A DNA stretch of 64,000 bases. Source: Sphingomonas leidyi (lineage in GTDB: Bacteria > Pseudomonadota > Alphaproteobacteria > Sphingomonadales > Sphingomonadaceae). The notes beneath the pieces are model-generated. The model was not told where the DNA came from. It saw only the letters and a list, made by a program, of their open reading frames with translations, and did not search any database. Positions 8,717 through 17,043 of the stretch are shown piece by piece. Position 1 is the stretch's first letter, and each line of letters begins with the position of its first letter. The stretch is taken from positions 1,116,001-1,180,000 of the forward strand of contig NZ_JAASQV010000001.1 in the NCBI RefSeq assembly GCF_011761945.1, read 5' to 3'. Position numbers and translations under genes: made by a program.

Positions 8717-9828
8717 CAGCGCGCGGGCAGCCTCGGCAGCGGATCGACGGGGCTGCGGCCCTGGCGGATCTCGAAATGGAGTTCCGGGCGGTCCGCAAAG
8801 CCCGAATTGCCGGATAGCGCGATCATCTGGCCCTTCTTCACTGCCTGGCCGCGCTGCACGAGCAGCTGGCCGGCATGACCATATACCGTCGTCCAGCCAT
8901 CGCCATGGCGAAGGATCACCAGGCCGCCCAGCGCCGGGATGTCCGATCCGACATAGGCGACCACGCCATCCGCCGCGGCGAGCACCGGCGTGTCGAGCGG
9001 CGCGGCGATCTTGATGCCGTCATTGCGTTCCCCGCTCGCGCCGGGGCCGAAGCGCCGGATCACGGTGCCCTTGAGCGGCCATTGGAAACCGCCGGCGAGC
9101 CGGGCCGGCGCCGCCACCGGGGTGGTGGGCGACAGCACGCGGGCCGAAGAGGCGGTCGGCTGGGCCGGCTTGGCCTTCTCGGCGATGGCGGGCTGGCCGC
9201 CGGTGACGATATCGTCGACGCCCAGGTCGAGATGGAAACGCGCCGCGCGCTGCTCGATCGTCTCGGGGCGGCCCGAAGGCGACGCCGTGTCGGGGATCAG
9301 CAGCCGCTGGCCCGTGCGCAGGATGTACGGCTCCTCCAGGTCGTTGACTGCGATGATCCGCGACCAGTCGACCCCATAGGCGATGGCGATGGCGATGCCG
9401 GTCTCGCCGTCGCGGACCAGGTGATAGCGGCCACCCGGGATCGTCAGCTTCTGGCCGACGCGGATCACGAAGGGCGAGGGGATGTTGTTGGCACGGGCGA
9501 TCGCTTCCGATCCGGCCCCGGTCTTCATCGAGATCGAACGCAGCGAATCGCCCGGCTGGACGGTGTAGCTGGTGCCTGCCACGACCCGCGAATCCGCCTG
9601 TACCTTGCGCGCCTGCCAGGCGGGCGGCGGGGCAGGGAGGCGGCGGACGTCCTGTTCGTTGCCGAGCGCGGGGCGTTCCCAGCCATCCTGTTGCGACTGG
9701 GGCTGCGAGTGGCGGTCCTGGCGGGGCGCGGGCCGGTCATAGCCGGAGTCGCGATAGCCGCCGCCGGTCTGCGGAATGCAGGCGGCCAGCATCAGTAGCG
9801 CCAGCGGCGCCATCGGCCTTGCCCCCAT
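8716..9828 (-). CDS. LysM lipoprotein with degenerate M23/LytM domain (NlpD-like)
   Basis: A 370-residue envelope protein. ATG 9828 gives a lipoprotein signal (MAPLALLMLAAC). Two LysM peptidoglycan-binding modules follow (YTVQPGDSLRSISMKTG and YHLVRDGETGIAIAIAYG), then a low-complexity linker and a C-terminal LytM domain. In that domain the catalytic HxGxD position reads NDGIK, so two zinc ligands are missing, while YGHAG and LHFEIR are kept. This is the pattern of NlpD/EnvC-type factors that activate cell-wall amidases at division instead of cutting themselves. Lies 85 bases after serS and is coupled to the K+ channel gene downstream. Confidence 0.88.
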   Translation of the reverse strand: MGARPMAPLALLMLAACIPQTGGGYRDSGYDRPAPRQDRHSQPQSQQDGWERPALGNEQDVRRLPAPPPAWQARKVQADSRVVAGTSYTVQPGDSLRSISMKTGAGSEAIARANNIPSPFVIRVGQKLTIPGGRYHLVRDGETGIAIAIAYGVDWSRIIAVNDLEEPYILRTGQRLLIPDTASPSGRPETIEQRAARFHLDLGVDDIVTGGQPAIAEKAKPAQPTASSARVLSPTTPVAAPARLAGGFQWPLKGTVIRRFGPGASGERNDGIKIAAPLDTPVLAAADGVVAYVGSDIPALGGLVILRHGDGWTTVYGHAGQLLVQRGQAVKKGQMIALSGNSGFADRPELHFEIRQGRSPVDPLPRLPAR

Positions 9829-9913
9829 CATCCCGACCCCCAAATTAACCATATCCGGTCGTACCATATCGCGCATTTCCGCGCACGTCAGGTACGTCTG
9901 AATGCGGAGGTGC

Positions 9914-11191
9914 TCAGTTTGCCGGTCCCAGCCGGTTCAGGCCGTTGAGATAGGGCTTCAGCGCCTCGGGGATCGCCACCGATCCGTCTTCCTGCTGGTA
10001 GTTCTCCAGCACGGCGACGAGCGTACGCCCCACCGCCAGGCCCGAACCGTTGAGCGTGTGGACGAAGCGGGTCGCCTTCTCGCCCGCCGGGCGGCAGCGC
10101 GCATTCATCCGGCGCGCCTGGAAATCGCCGCAGGTCGAGCAGGACGAGATCTCGCGATAGCGGCCCTGGCCGGGCAGCCACACCTCCAGATCATAGGTGC
10201 GCGCGGCGGTGAAGCCCATGTCGCCGGTGCACAGCTTCATGCGGCGGAAGGGCAGGCCCAGCGCCGTGAGGAGGCCCTCGGCGCACCGGGTCATGCGCTC
10301 ATGCTCGGCTTCGCTCTGTTCGGGCGTGGTGATCGAGACCATCTCGACCTTCTCGAACTGGTGCTGGCGGATGAAGCCGCGCGTGTCGCGGCCCGCGGCG
10401 CCGGCTTCGGAGCGGAAGCAGGCGGTGAGCGCGGTGAAGCGCAGCGGCAGCTCCTCCTCGGCCAGGATCTGCTCGCGGACGATGTTGGTGAGGCTCACCT
10501 CGGCGGTGGGGATCAGCCAGCGGCCGTCGGTGGTCCGGAACAGGTCCTCGGCGAATTTGGGCAGCTGGCCGGTGCCGAACACCGCCTCGTCGCGCACCAG
10601 CAGCGGCGGGATGGTCTGCTCATAGCCCTGGGCCTCCAGCGTATCGAGCATGAACTGGCCGAGCGCGCGGTGCAGCTTGGCGGCGGCGCCGCGCACCAGC
10701 GTGAAGCGCGCGCCCGAGAGCATCGCGCCCGTTTCGAAATCGAGCCCGAGCGCCGGGCCGATCGCGTCGTGCTCCCTGGCCGGGAAGGCGAGGACGGTCG
10801 GCGCGCCGACGGTTGCCATCAGGGCGTTGTCATCCTCGTCGGCGCCCTTGGGAACGTCGTCATACGGGAGGTTGGGCAGGCTCGCGAGCCGGGCCTCCAG
10901 CGCCTCGCCGGCTTCCTTCTCCTCGGCCTCCAGCGCGGGCAGGCGCTCCTTGAGGCCGGCCACTTCGGCCATCAGTGCCGCCGCGGTGGCTTCGTCCTTC
11001 GTCGCCTTGGCCGCGCCGATCGCCTTCGAGGCTTCGTTGCGGCGCGCCAGGCCGGCCTGGAGCTCGGTGATCAGGGCGCGGCGCTTCTCGTCCAGGGCGA
11101 CGAGCTCGGCCGCCTGCGGTTCCAGCCCCCGCTTCGCCAAACCGGCGTCGAAGGCAGCGGGATTCTCTCGGATGGCGCGGATATCGTGCAT
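9914..11191 (-). CDS. serS: Seryl-tRNA synthetase
   Basis: A 425-residue class II aminoacyl-tRNA synthetase charging tRNA-Ser. The N-terminal long coiled-coil tRNA-binding arm spans about 30-105 ([20 protein letters not shown] onward), and the catalytic domain shows motif 2 ([16 protein letters not shown]) and motif 3 near [15 protein letters not shown]. The start ATG at 11191 gives the standard [12 protein letters not shown]-terminus; the frame extends 12 codons further upstream but those residues are not family-like. Followed on the same strand by the NlpD-like gene. Confidence 0.98.
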   Translation of the reverse strand: MHDIRAIRENPAAFDAGLAKRGLEPQAAELVALDEKRRALITELQAGLARRNEASKAIGAAKATKDEATAAALMAEVAGLKERLPALEAEEKEAGEALEARLASLPNLPYDDVPKGADEDDNALMATVGAPTVLAFPAREHDAIGPALGLDFETGAMLSGARFTLVRGAAAKLHRALGQFMLDTLEAQGYEQTIPPLLVRDEAVFGTGQLPKFAEDLFRTTDGRWLIPTAEVSLTNIVREQILAEEELPLRFTALTACFRSEAGAAGRDTRGFIRQHQFEKVEMVSITTPEQSEAEHERMTRCAEGLLTALGLPFRRMKLCTGDMGFTAARTYDLEVWLPGQGRYREISSCSTCGDFQARRMNARCRPAGEKATRFVHTLNGSGLAVGRTLVAVLENYQQEDGSVAIPEALKPYLNGLNRLGPAN

Positions 11192-11281
11192 GGCCGGGCG
11201 TATGACCGGGCTCCCGCCCGCGCGCAACCCTGGCGCGCGTGGCAGCGTTCAGTGTGGCAGGATCAACGAAGGAGACAGGAT

Positions 11282-11725
11282 ATGCGGGTTCCCCGTGATG
11301 CGATCGTTCTGGTTGCCGATGGTCGCAAGCTGCTGATGCTGCGCAACGAAGGCGACGCGCTGCGCCCGAACCTGCAATTGGAGCGCAAGGAGGAACAGGA
11401 GAACCCGGCCAATGGCGAGCAGGCGAGCGATGCGCCCGGCCGTTCCTTCCAGAGCGTCGGCGCGCGGCGCAGCGCCTATGAGGAGACCGATTTCCACCAG
11501 CTGGAGGAGGATCGCTTCGCGGCCGACGCCGCGGCCCTGCTCAAGGCGCGGGCGCTGCGCAACGAATTCGAATCGCTGATCATCGTCGCCCCGCCGCGCA
11601 CGCTGGGAGCGCTGCGCAAACATTATCACAAGGAAGTGAGCGATCGCCTGACGGCCGAGATCGCCAAGGACCTGACCCGCCACACCGTCCCGCAGATCGA
11701 GGAAGCGCTGATCAACGCCGAATAG
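11282..11725 (+). CDS. Host attachment family protein (PF10116-type)
   Basis: A 147-residue soluble protein. The N-terminus RDAIVLVADGRKLLMLRNEG, the internal FHQLEEDRFAADAAALL and LIIVAPPRTLGALRKHY match the family named from a protein needed for attachment to host cells in plant-associated bacteria; the fold resembles eRF1/baeRF domains. ATG at 11282 follows aaggagacagg. The biochemical role is unknown, and most carriers are free-living, so the family name should not be read as evidence for a host. Converges with the Ser-rich surface protein gene with a six-base gap. Confidence 0.85.
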   Translation: MRVPRDAIVLVADGRKLLMLRNEGDALRPNLQLERKEEQENPANGEQASDAPGRSFQSVGARRSAYEETDFHQLEEDRFAADAAALLKARALRNEFESLIIVAPPRTLGALRKHYHKEVSDRLTAEIAKDLTRHTVPQIEEALINAE

Positions 11726-11731
11726 GGCGGC

Positions 11732-12628
11732 TCAGCCTTCCGGCTGCGCGTCCGGCGCCTTCTTCTTCAGGAAGCGCTTGCGGGCGACCAGCGCCGCCGC
11801 GGCGCCGCCGAACAGCAGGATCATCGGTGGGGCCGGCACCGGCGCCGGTCCGCCCGAGCTGCTGCCGCCGCAGTCGCGCCGGCAGCCGCCATGGCTGCTC
11901 GATCCGTGCCCGCCGTTCGAGCTCCAGCCGCTCGAATTGCTCCAATGGCCGCTCGACGAGGACGATGTCGAAGACGAGTTGGACGAACTGGTCGAGGAGC
12001 TGTTGGACGACGAGGTGCTCGAGCTCGTCGAAGTGGAGGACGAGACGTCGCCGCTCGACGACGAGGTCGATGTCGAACTGATCTGGCCGCTCGATGTGGA
12101 GGTGGACGAGCCGCCGGTAGACGTGGAAGTCGACGAACCGCCGGTCGAGGTGGAGGTCGAGCCGCCCGATGAGGAGGAGTTGGACGACGAGATCTCGATG
12201 TTGATGCCGCTGGATCCGCTCGAGCTGCCGGAGCTGGTCGACCCGCCGAAGAAGCCGCCCGCGAAGAAGCCGCCCATGAAGCCGCCGCCGCCCGAGCCGC
12301 CGATCACGCCCGAGGAGGAGGAGCCGCTGCTGCTCGACGAAACCACCGGCATCTCGCCATAGGGCGGAGGCACCGGGATCGGCGCGCCCTGCGCAGTGAC
12401 GACGACGACCTGGGGCTGGCCCTGGGTAGTGGTGGTGACCGTGCGCTTGACGACTCGCTTCACCGGACGCGCCACGGTGCGCTTCACGACGCGCTTCTTC
12501 GTGACGGTGACGTGTTTCACCACGCGCGGCTGATGGATGCGTTCGGTGACGTAGACGCCACCGCCGCCGATCACCGCGCCCCCGCAAGTGCAGGCGCACA
12601 GTTTAGCCAAGGCCATGCGAACCGACAT
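11732..12628 (-). CDS. Ser/Thr-rich exported protein with PEP-CTERM-like C-terminal anchor
   Basis: A 298-residue low-complexity protein. After a cysteine-containing N-terminal segment (MALAKLCACTCGGAVIGGGG) comes a basic Val/Lys/Arg repeat region (KHVTVTKKRVVKRTVARP), a Gly/Phe patch, and about 120 residues of almost pure Ser/Thr/Gly including an imperfect nine-residue repeat GGSSTSTST. The end PAPPMILLFGGAAAALVARK has proline-rich, hydrophobic and basic parts like PEP-CTERM/exosortase sorting signals, though the PEP triplet is altered. It is probably exported and processed. ATG 12628 is preferred over an upstream extension of 28 codons that lacks an RBS. No homologous function recognised. 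Confidence 0.65.
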   Translation of the reverse strand: MSVRMALAKLCACTCGGAVIGGGGVYVTERIHQPRVVKHVTVTKKRVVKRTVARPVKRVVKRTVTTTTQGQPQVVVVTAQGAPIPVPPPYGEMPVVSSSSSGSSSSGVIGGSGGGGFMGGFFAGGFFGGSTSSGSSSGSSGINIEISSSNSSSSGGSTSTSTGGSSTSTSTGGSSTSTSSGQISSTSTSSSSGDVSSSTSTSSSTSSSNSSSTSSSNSSSTSSSSSGHWSNSSGWSSNGGHGSSSHGGCRRDCGGSSSGGPAPVPAPPMILLFGGAAAALVARKRFLKKKAPDAQPEG

Positions 12629-13044
12629 TGTTCCCACTCTTCCCGTTGCTGGCGTGTCGCTCCCCGCGGGACCGTCAGCAGCTTCACACTCGTCAATGCG
12701 CGAAAAGTGCAAAACAAATTGTTAAGTGCAATGCCGTTAAGACGGCTTAACCATATTTGCGCGTATTTTTCGCGCCCCGGATTTCTGTTGGCGTGGTTAA
12801 TGTTCTACTTCGGCACGAAGCGAGTGTTTCGTGGCCGCCGGTTCATGAACATTCCCGGTTAATTTCCGATGGATCGGGCCGCGGTTCACCCGCTGCTAAT
12901 TTCCCTCCATTTACGGGGTATTACGCCTGTGGATTAAAATGACGGCGCGCTTGTTAACGCCGCCGCGCGTAAGTATAGGGCCGCGCAGGGCAAACGGTCT
13001 CCGTATGGCTCGGGCCTTACTGAGGACCGTAGTGGAGAGTGGGG
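12629..13044. other. Intergenic region between divergent genes
   Basis: This 416-base gap is more AT-rich than its flanks and holds no convincing ORF. It must contain the divergent promoters of the Ser-rich surface protein (left) and dksA (right). The only promoter-like pair I can point to is the one listed at 12951-12979. Confidence 0.6.
12951..12979 (+). promoter_or_regulatory. Probable sigma-70-type promoter of dksA
   Basis: TTGTTA (12951-12956) and TATAGG (12974-12979) are separated by exactly 17 bases and lie 66 bases before the dksA ATG. The -35 and -10 each match the consensus at several positions. This is inference from spacing and sequence only. Confidence 0.45.
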
Positions 13045-13512
13045 ATGGCTACTGTTTTGGATCGCTTCGACGAACCGGGTAAACGCGTTCCTCCCGCCGC
13101 AAATGACGGCGACGACGGCTATCGGCCGAGCAACGACGAACCCTTCATGAACCCGCGCCAGCTGGAATATTTCCGCAACAAGCTGAACGCGTGGAAGGAC
13201 GACATCTACCGCGAGGCCGCGGGGACGCTCAACCAGCTGCAGACCGACTCGCTGCGCGAGGCCGATCTCACCGATCGCGCGTCGAGCGAGACCGACTGGT
13301 CGATCGAGCTGCGCACGCGCGATCGCCAGCGCAAGCTGATCTCCAAGATCGACGCGGCCTTGCGCCGGATCGAGGACGGCGAATATGGCTATTGCGAGGT
13401 GACCGGCGAGCCGATCAGCCTCGGCCGGCTGGAAGCGCGGCCGATCGCGACGATGACCGTCGAGGCGCAGGAACGCCACGAGCGCAACGAGAAGGTATCG
13501 CGGGACGAATGA
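13045..13512 (+). CDS. dksA: RNA polymerase-binding transcription factor DksA (single-cysteine alphaproteobacterial type)
   Basis: A 155-residue secondary-channel factor that with ppGpp reprograms RNA polymerase during starvation. The coiled-coil with its acidic tip covers about 45-105 (YREAAGTLNQLQTDSL, LREADLTDRASSETDW), followed by EDGEYGYCEVTGEPISLG. Of the four zinc-finger cysteines of the E. coli protein only the first remains; the rest are T, and the second pair reads TMTVEAQE. This cysteine-poor form is normal for alphaproteobacteria and should be zinc-independent. ATG 13045 is preferred over GTG 13039. An imperfect terminator hairpin follows. Confidence 0.95.
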   Translation: MATVLDRFDEPGKRVPPAANDGDDGYRPSNDEPFMNPRQLEYFRNKLNAWKDDIYREAAGTLNQLQTDSLREADLTDRASSETDWSIELRTRDRQRKLISKIDAALRRIEDGEYGYCEVTGEPISLGRLEARPIATMTVEAQERHERNEKVSRDE

Positions 13513-13537
13513 CAGGGGGCTGAGGGCCTCCTTTTTT

Positions 13538-13570
13538 GTGCCTCCTCCGTTCGGCGGCGGAGGCACATTT
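13538..13570 (+). terminator. Hairpin terminator after dksA
   Basis: Arms gtgcctcc (13538-13545) and ggaggcac (13559-13566) enclose a GC-rich inner loop and are followed by attttc. A T6 run also precedes the hairpin (13532-13537). It lies 26 bases after the dksA stop. The stem is clear; termination itself is inferred. Confidence 0.6.
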
Positions 13571-13573
13571 TCG

Positions 13574-13615
13574 GCCTTCGTTTACGGTTTCGACGCCTTC
13601 GTTTACGGTTTCGAC
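13574..13615 (+). repeat. Perfect 21-bp tandem duplication upstream of PilZ gene
   Basis: Bases 13574-13594 are repeated exactly and without spacer at 13595-13615. Each unit contains cgtttacggtttcgac. The pair ends 50 bases before the PilZ-protein ATG, the place where promoter or operator elements are expected. Whether it is a regulator site or a recent duplication cannot be told from sequence. Confidence 0.9.
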
Positions 13616-13665
13616 AAGGTTTGCTGCTCTATTCTGCGCGCGTAACTCCTTGCGTTTCGAGCGAC

Positions 13666-14046
13666 ATGATGGACCAGTTTCCCTTCGACCCTCTCACTGC
13701 GCTCTCGGCGGACGATTTCGCCGCCAGCCAGCGCAACGGTTCGCGCGACAGCCTGATGCTGGCCGCGCAGTTCCGCGTGGCGGGGCGCCCGGACGAGCAG
13801 GTGCGCGTGCGCAATCTTTCGCAGGGCGGGCTGATGGCCGAATATACGCAGCCGATCGAACGGGGCTCGCCGGTGGAAGTGGAGGTGCGCGGCGTGGGCT
13901 GGGTCAGCGGCCGCATCGCCTGGGCGACCGATGGCCGCGTCGGCATTGCCTTCGACACGCCGATCGACCCGCTGCTCGCCCGCAAGCCGGTGGGCGGGGG
14001 CACGCAGACGCCGACTTTCGTGAAGCCGATCTTCACGCGCCGCTGA
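13666..14046 (+). CDS. PilZ-domain protein (possible c-di-GMP receptor)
   Basis: A 126-residue single-domain cytosolic protein. The PilZ beta-barrel is visible as LSQGGLMAEY (the D/NxSxxG region reads NLSQGG), followed by GSPVEVEVRGVGWVSGRIAW and RVGIAFDTPID. The preceding arginine motif (RxxxR) is weak: RVAGRPDEQVRVRN supplies arginines but not in the exact canonical spacing, so c-di-GMP binding is likely but not certain. ATG 13666 (or 13669) is chosen because the upstream codons in frame look non-coding and overlap the tandem repeat. Confidence 0.85.
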   Translation: MMDQFPFDPLTALSADDFAASQRNGSRDSLMLAAQFRVAGRPDEQVRVRNLSQGGLMAEYTQPIERGSPVEVEVRGVGWVSGRIAWATDGRVGIAFDTPIDPLLARKPVGGGTQTPTFVKPIFTRR

Positions 14047-14155
14047 CGTCTTTCCGAGCCGGATATCCATCGGCTCGAATCTTTTCGGAACCAGGTTTCG
14101 GAGATTTCGCGCAGTCGGGGTGCGGCTTGGGCCACACCCCTTTTGCGCGGCGCTT

Positions 14156-14308
14156 CTAGCGCGCCATTTCTTCCTTGATGCGAAGCTTCTGCTTCTTCAG
14201 GGAAGCCAGGACCATCTGGTCGGGGCGGGGCCGTTGCGATTCGGCGGCGATTCGCTGGTCGAGCACCGAGTGCTTGGCCGAAAGTGCCGAGAAATGCGCG
14301 TTCTGCAT
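14156..14308 (-). CDS. YdcH/DUF465 family small protein, copy 1
   Basis: A 50-residue protein beginning MQNAHFSALSAKHSVLDQRI and ending KKQKLRIKEEMAR. It has the short helical hairpin of the DUF465 (YdcH) family, with the conserved LKKxKLxIKEE core. Function of the family is unknown. It is divergently placed from a second DUF465 gene starting 180 bases away, and the two share the LKK-x-KL core, suggesting paralogues expressed from one control region. Confidence 0.85.
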   Translation of the reverse strand: MQNAHFSALSAKHSVLDQRIAAESQRPRPDQMVLASLKKQKLRIKEEMAR

Positions 14309-14487
14309 CGAAGCAGTCTCCTTCTTCGGGTGGCCGGAACCCGCGACTAGATCACTTTTCCACAGCTTTGTCGCGGGGGAAACGCGGCTAACCGGCGGCT
14401 AATCGACAGCATGCGGAAATAGCGCGATGATCCGTTGCGGAGCCTCTCGGGCTGGTGCAGGGAGATCCCGCTACGGGGGCTTTCGCG

Positions 14488-14685
14488 ATGGACGAGAAAG
14501 AGATTGTGCGACGGCTCGAAGCGGTGCGGACCGAGCATCGCGACCTGGATGCGGCGATCGACGCGCTGCTCGCGACGGGCACCTCCGACCAGCTCCAGAT
14601 CGCGCGCCTTAAGAAGCGCAAGCTCATGCTGCGCGACGAGATCGTGCAGCTCGAGGACCAGTTGATCCCCGATATTATCGCCTGA
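14488..14685 (+). CDS. YdcH/DUF465 family small protein, copy 2
   Basis: A 65-residue protein (MDEKEIVRRLEAVRTEHRDL at the start, LKKRKLMLRDEIVQLED near the end). It is a helical hairpin of the DUF465 family like the divergent gene at 14156-14308. ATG 14488 is chosen because the 11 upstream in-frame codons are not family-like. It lies 71 bases before rcdA on the same strand and may be co-transcribed with it. Confidence 0.85.
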   Translation: MDEKEIVRRLEAVRTEHRDLDAAIDALLATGTSDQLQIARLKKRKLMLRDEIVQLEDQLIPDIIA

Positions 14686-14756
14686 TCCGGATCGGGACGA
14701 AATCACTGCGAAATTAAGCATTTCGTTACCATGCGGGCTGTGGCAGCGTTGTTTTC

Positions 14757-15215
14757 ATGGGCAAACAGGGCACGACGACGATCCATCGCAAGCTGATCGA
14801 CACGCTCTATGTCGAGGCGATGCTGCTGGCCGACGAGGCGCGCGCCTATTTCGACGAACTGGGCCGTGACGAGCGCGAAGCGCTGGAGGCCTTGAATCGA
14901 GTCGCCTTCTCCTGCGAGTCGCTCAAGGTGACGACGCGGCTGATGCACATCATCGCCTGGCTGCTCACCCAGCGCGCGGTCGATGCCGGCGAACTGACGC
15001 CGCACGACGCGCTTGCCTCCTCGCGCCGGCTTGGCGACGCGCCCGAAACCGAGGAGGCGCTGCTCGACGCAATGCCGCCCCAGGCGGTGGCGATCATCAA
15101 CACCAGCATCGACCTGTATCGCCGCGTGGCACGGCTCGACGAGTCGCTGGGGGAGGCGTCGGTGATCGAAAGCCCCGCGCGCTCGATGATGGACCGGCTG
15201 GCCGCCGCTTTCTGA
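14757..15215 (+). CDS. rcdA: DUF1465 protein, RcdA-like ClpXP adaptor
   Basis: A 152-residue helical-bundle protein. Segments DEARAYFDELGRDEREALEA, VAFSCESLKVTTRLMHIIAW and LLTQRAVDAGELT match DUF1465, the family of RcdA, which in Caulobacter cooperates with CpdR and PopA to deliver CtrA and other substrates to ClpXP during the cell cycle. Length is as expected. Start ATG lies 71 bases after the DUF465 gene. Assignment to RcdA by family is good; a CtrA-degradation role in this organism is inferred. Confidence 0.82.
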   Translation: MGKQGTTTIHRKLIDTLYVEAMLLADEARAYFDELGRDEREALEALNRVAFSCESLKVTTRLMHIIAWLLTQRAVDAGELTPHDALASSRRLGDAPETEEALLDAMPPQAVAIINTSIDLYRRVARLDESLGEASVIESPARSMMDRLAAAF

Positions 15216-15251
15216 TCCTCGGCACGCCGGCCTGGGCCGGGCAGCGCCCGC

Positions 15252-16196
15252 TCAGCCGCAGAGCGCCGCCCTGGCCGCGGCATATTCCCGCTGCATCCGT
15301 TCGATCTTCGCCGTGGCAGGCTCGATCGCATGTACTGCGCCGATGCCCTGGCCCGATCCCCAGATATCCTTCCAGGCCTTTGCCCCGCCGAAGTTCATCG
15401 CGCTGGGATCGCTTTCCGGAAGATTGTCCGGATCGAGCCCGGCATTGACGATCGACGCCTTCAGATAGTTGCCGTGCACGCCGGTGAAGAGGTTCGAATA
15501 GACGATATCGTCCGCGGTCCCTTCGACGATGCCCTGCTTGTAGGCGGGCGCGGCATTGGCCTCGTCGGTGGCGATGAACGGCGAGCCGATATAGGCGAGG
15601 TCGGCGCCCATCGCCTGGGCGGCCAGCACCGAGCGGCCATTGGCGATCGCGCCCGAGAGCACCACCGGCCCATCGAACCATTCGCGCACTTCCTGGACGA
15701 GCGCGAAGGGGCTGAGGCGCCCGGCATGGCCGCCGGCGCCGGCCGCGACGAGGATCAGCCCATCCGCGCCCTTCTCGATCGCCTTGTGGGCGAAGCGATC
15801 GTCGATCACGTCGTGCAGCGTGATGCCGCCCCAGCCATGCACGGCGTCGTTGAGCTCGGGCCGTGCGCCGAGGGACGTGATCACGATCGGCGCCTTCCAC
15901 TTGGCACAGGCGGCCACGTCATGCTCCAGGCGCGGATTGGAGCGATGGACGATCTGGTTGACCGCGAAGGGCGCCGCCGGCGTGTCCGGATGATCGCGGT
16001 CCCAGGCAGCCAGTTCCTCGGTGATCTGGTGGAGCCATTCGTCGAGCCTGGTGTCCGGCCGGGCGTTGAGCGCCGGAAAGGAGCCGACGATCCCCGCCTT
16101 GCACTGGGCGATGACCAGGTCGGGCACCGAGATGATGAACAGCGGCGATCCGATGACGGGAAGGCGCAGGCGATCGAAGAGCGGGGGCAGAGCCAT
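15252..16196 (-). CDS. Nitronate monooxygenase family FMN enzyme
   Basis: A 314-residue TIM-barrel flavoprotein of the NMO/2-nitropropane dioxygenase family, which oxidises alkyl nitronates such as propionate-3-nitronate. Recognisable parts are LRLPVIGSPLFIIS at the start, GADGLILVAAGAGGHAGRLSPFAL (the conserved GGHxG loop with the FMN phosphate) near 165, and VLSGAIANGRSVLAAQAMGADLAYIGSPF. The ATG at 16196 gives the family-like MALPPLFDRL; the frame runs 29 codons further up without support. Convergent with rcdA. Confidence 0.9.
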   Translation of the reverse strand: MALPPLFDRLRLPVIGSPLFIISVPDLVIAQCKAGIVGSFPALNARPDTRLDEWLHQITEELAAWDRDHPDTPAAPFAVNQIVHRSNPRLEHDVAACAKWKAPIVITSLGARPELNDAVHGWGGITLHDVIDDRFAHKAIEKGADGLILVAAGAGGHAGRLSPFALVQEVREWFDGPVVLSGAIANGRSVLAAQAMGADLAYIGSPFIATDEANAAPAYKQGIVEGTADDIVYSNLFTGVHGNYLKASIVNAGLDPDNLPESDPSAMNFGGAKAWKDIWGSGQGIGAVHAIEPATAKIERMQREYAAARAALCG

Positions 16197-16376
16197 GGAC
16201 CAGTTTTGTAGCGAAACCGGAATGGCCGTCCAGCCCGATGCCGGCGACGCTACGGCATGCATGGTTGCACGCGGCGCAATCATTCCGGTGACAGGGCCGA
16301 CTCGGCCGTACCCCTATTGAAGCGAGCGGCGCGATTCCCCATTGTCGTTCCGCGCAACGGCCCCGGGGAGCCCCAT

Positions 16377-16544
16377 ATGGTCACCAACGAGATGTACGTC
16401 ATCGTTCGCAAGGCGATCGAGGCCGCAACCCTGCAGAGCGGCAAGCTCTATGAGGAAGGGCAGGAGAGCCATTACCAGGCGCTCGCCGCGGTGATGGCCT
16501 TGCGCAAGGCAGGCTATGAGGTGACGCGTCGCCTCGACAATTAG
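16377..16544 (+). CDS. Small conserved hypothetical protein
   Basis: A 55-residue helical protein (MVTNEMYVIVRKAIEAATLQ at the start, MALRKAGYEVTRRLDN at the end). ATG 16377 follows cggggag at about 16364-16370. It was picked over the long upstream in-frame extension, which is unlikely coding. No family assigned. Its stop overlaps the stop of the next gene by three bases in opposite direction. Confidence 0.55.
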   Translation: MVTNEMYVIVRKAIEAATLQSGKLYEEGQESHYQALAAVMALRKAGYEVTRRLDN

Positions 16545-16966
16545 TCGAACGGCCGCTGCCAGATCACGAAGGTATCGATGCCGGCCGATCGAATCGCGGT
16601 GGCATAGGCATCGTGGCGAAAGCCCGGCAGTGCGGCGATCCGCTCGACCATCGCACCTTCGCCCCGCGCGCCCAGCGGCAGGGTGAAGGCGACATCCTCG
16701 TCCGGCCCGTAGAACAGCCACCAGGCGCCGCGCCCGTCGGGGCCGGTATCGCTGGTCTCGATCGCGACTGCCGCGAGCGCCTCGAGCGTCACGGCCTGGC
16801 GATCGCCTTCGGGAGCGCGCACCCAGAGGCGATCGGCCTCCACGCCCGTCTGCCACAGGCCCTCGGGCTCCATTTCGGGCGCAGCGGCAGGGGCCGGTAG
16901 CGCGATCGGTGCCGGCATCGGAGCCTGTGCCCTGGCGCGGCGCTTCAACCAGTCGAACAAACCCAT
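16541..16966 (-). CDS. Conserved hypothetical protein
   Basis: A 141-residue protein beginning MGLFDWLKRRARAQAP, a short amphipathic basic start followed by a Pro/Ala-rich linker (about 18-35) and then a compact domain from LWQTGVEADRLWV to the terminal FVIWQRPFD. No motif with known activity. ATG 16966 is chosen because the Pro-rich low-complexity part begins there and the long upstream frame overlaps the carbonic anhydrase gene antisense-like. Not recognised beyond this. Confidence 0.55.
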   Translation of the reverse strand: MGLFDWLKRRARAQAPMPAPIALPAPAAAPEMEPEGLWQTGVEADRLWVRAPEGDRQAVTLEALAAVAIETSDTGPDGRGAWWLFYGPDEDVAFTLPLGARGEGAMVERIAALPGFRHDAYATAIRSAGIDTFVIWQRPFD

Positions 16967-17043
16967 CACGACCCCCGACCCGACTCGAAAGAGGCCCGGG
17001 CTAGAACGGCAATATGACGATTGTCCAAGCGGCAGGCGGCGGA

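Noticed and set aside
11282..11725. Evidence of host association from the host attachment protein
   Set aside because: The family name derives from one plant-associated case and is widespread in free-living bacteria.
11778..12362. Acidic/proline-rich plus-strand frame with PPDEEELDDE-like repeats
   Set aside because: It is the mirror of the Ser/Thr-rich low-complexity gene on the minus strand; the repeat nature comes from that gene.
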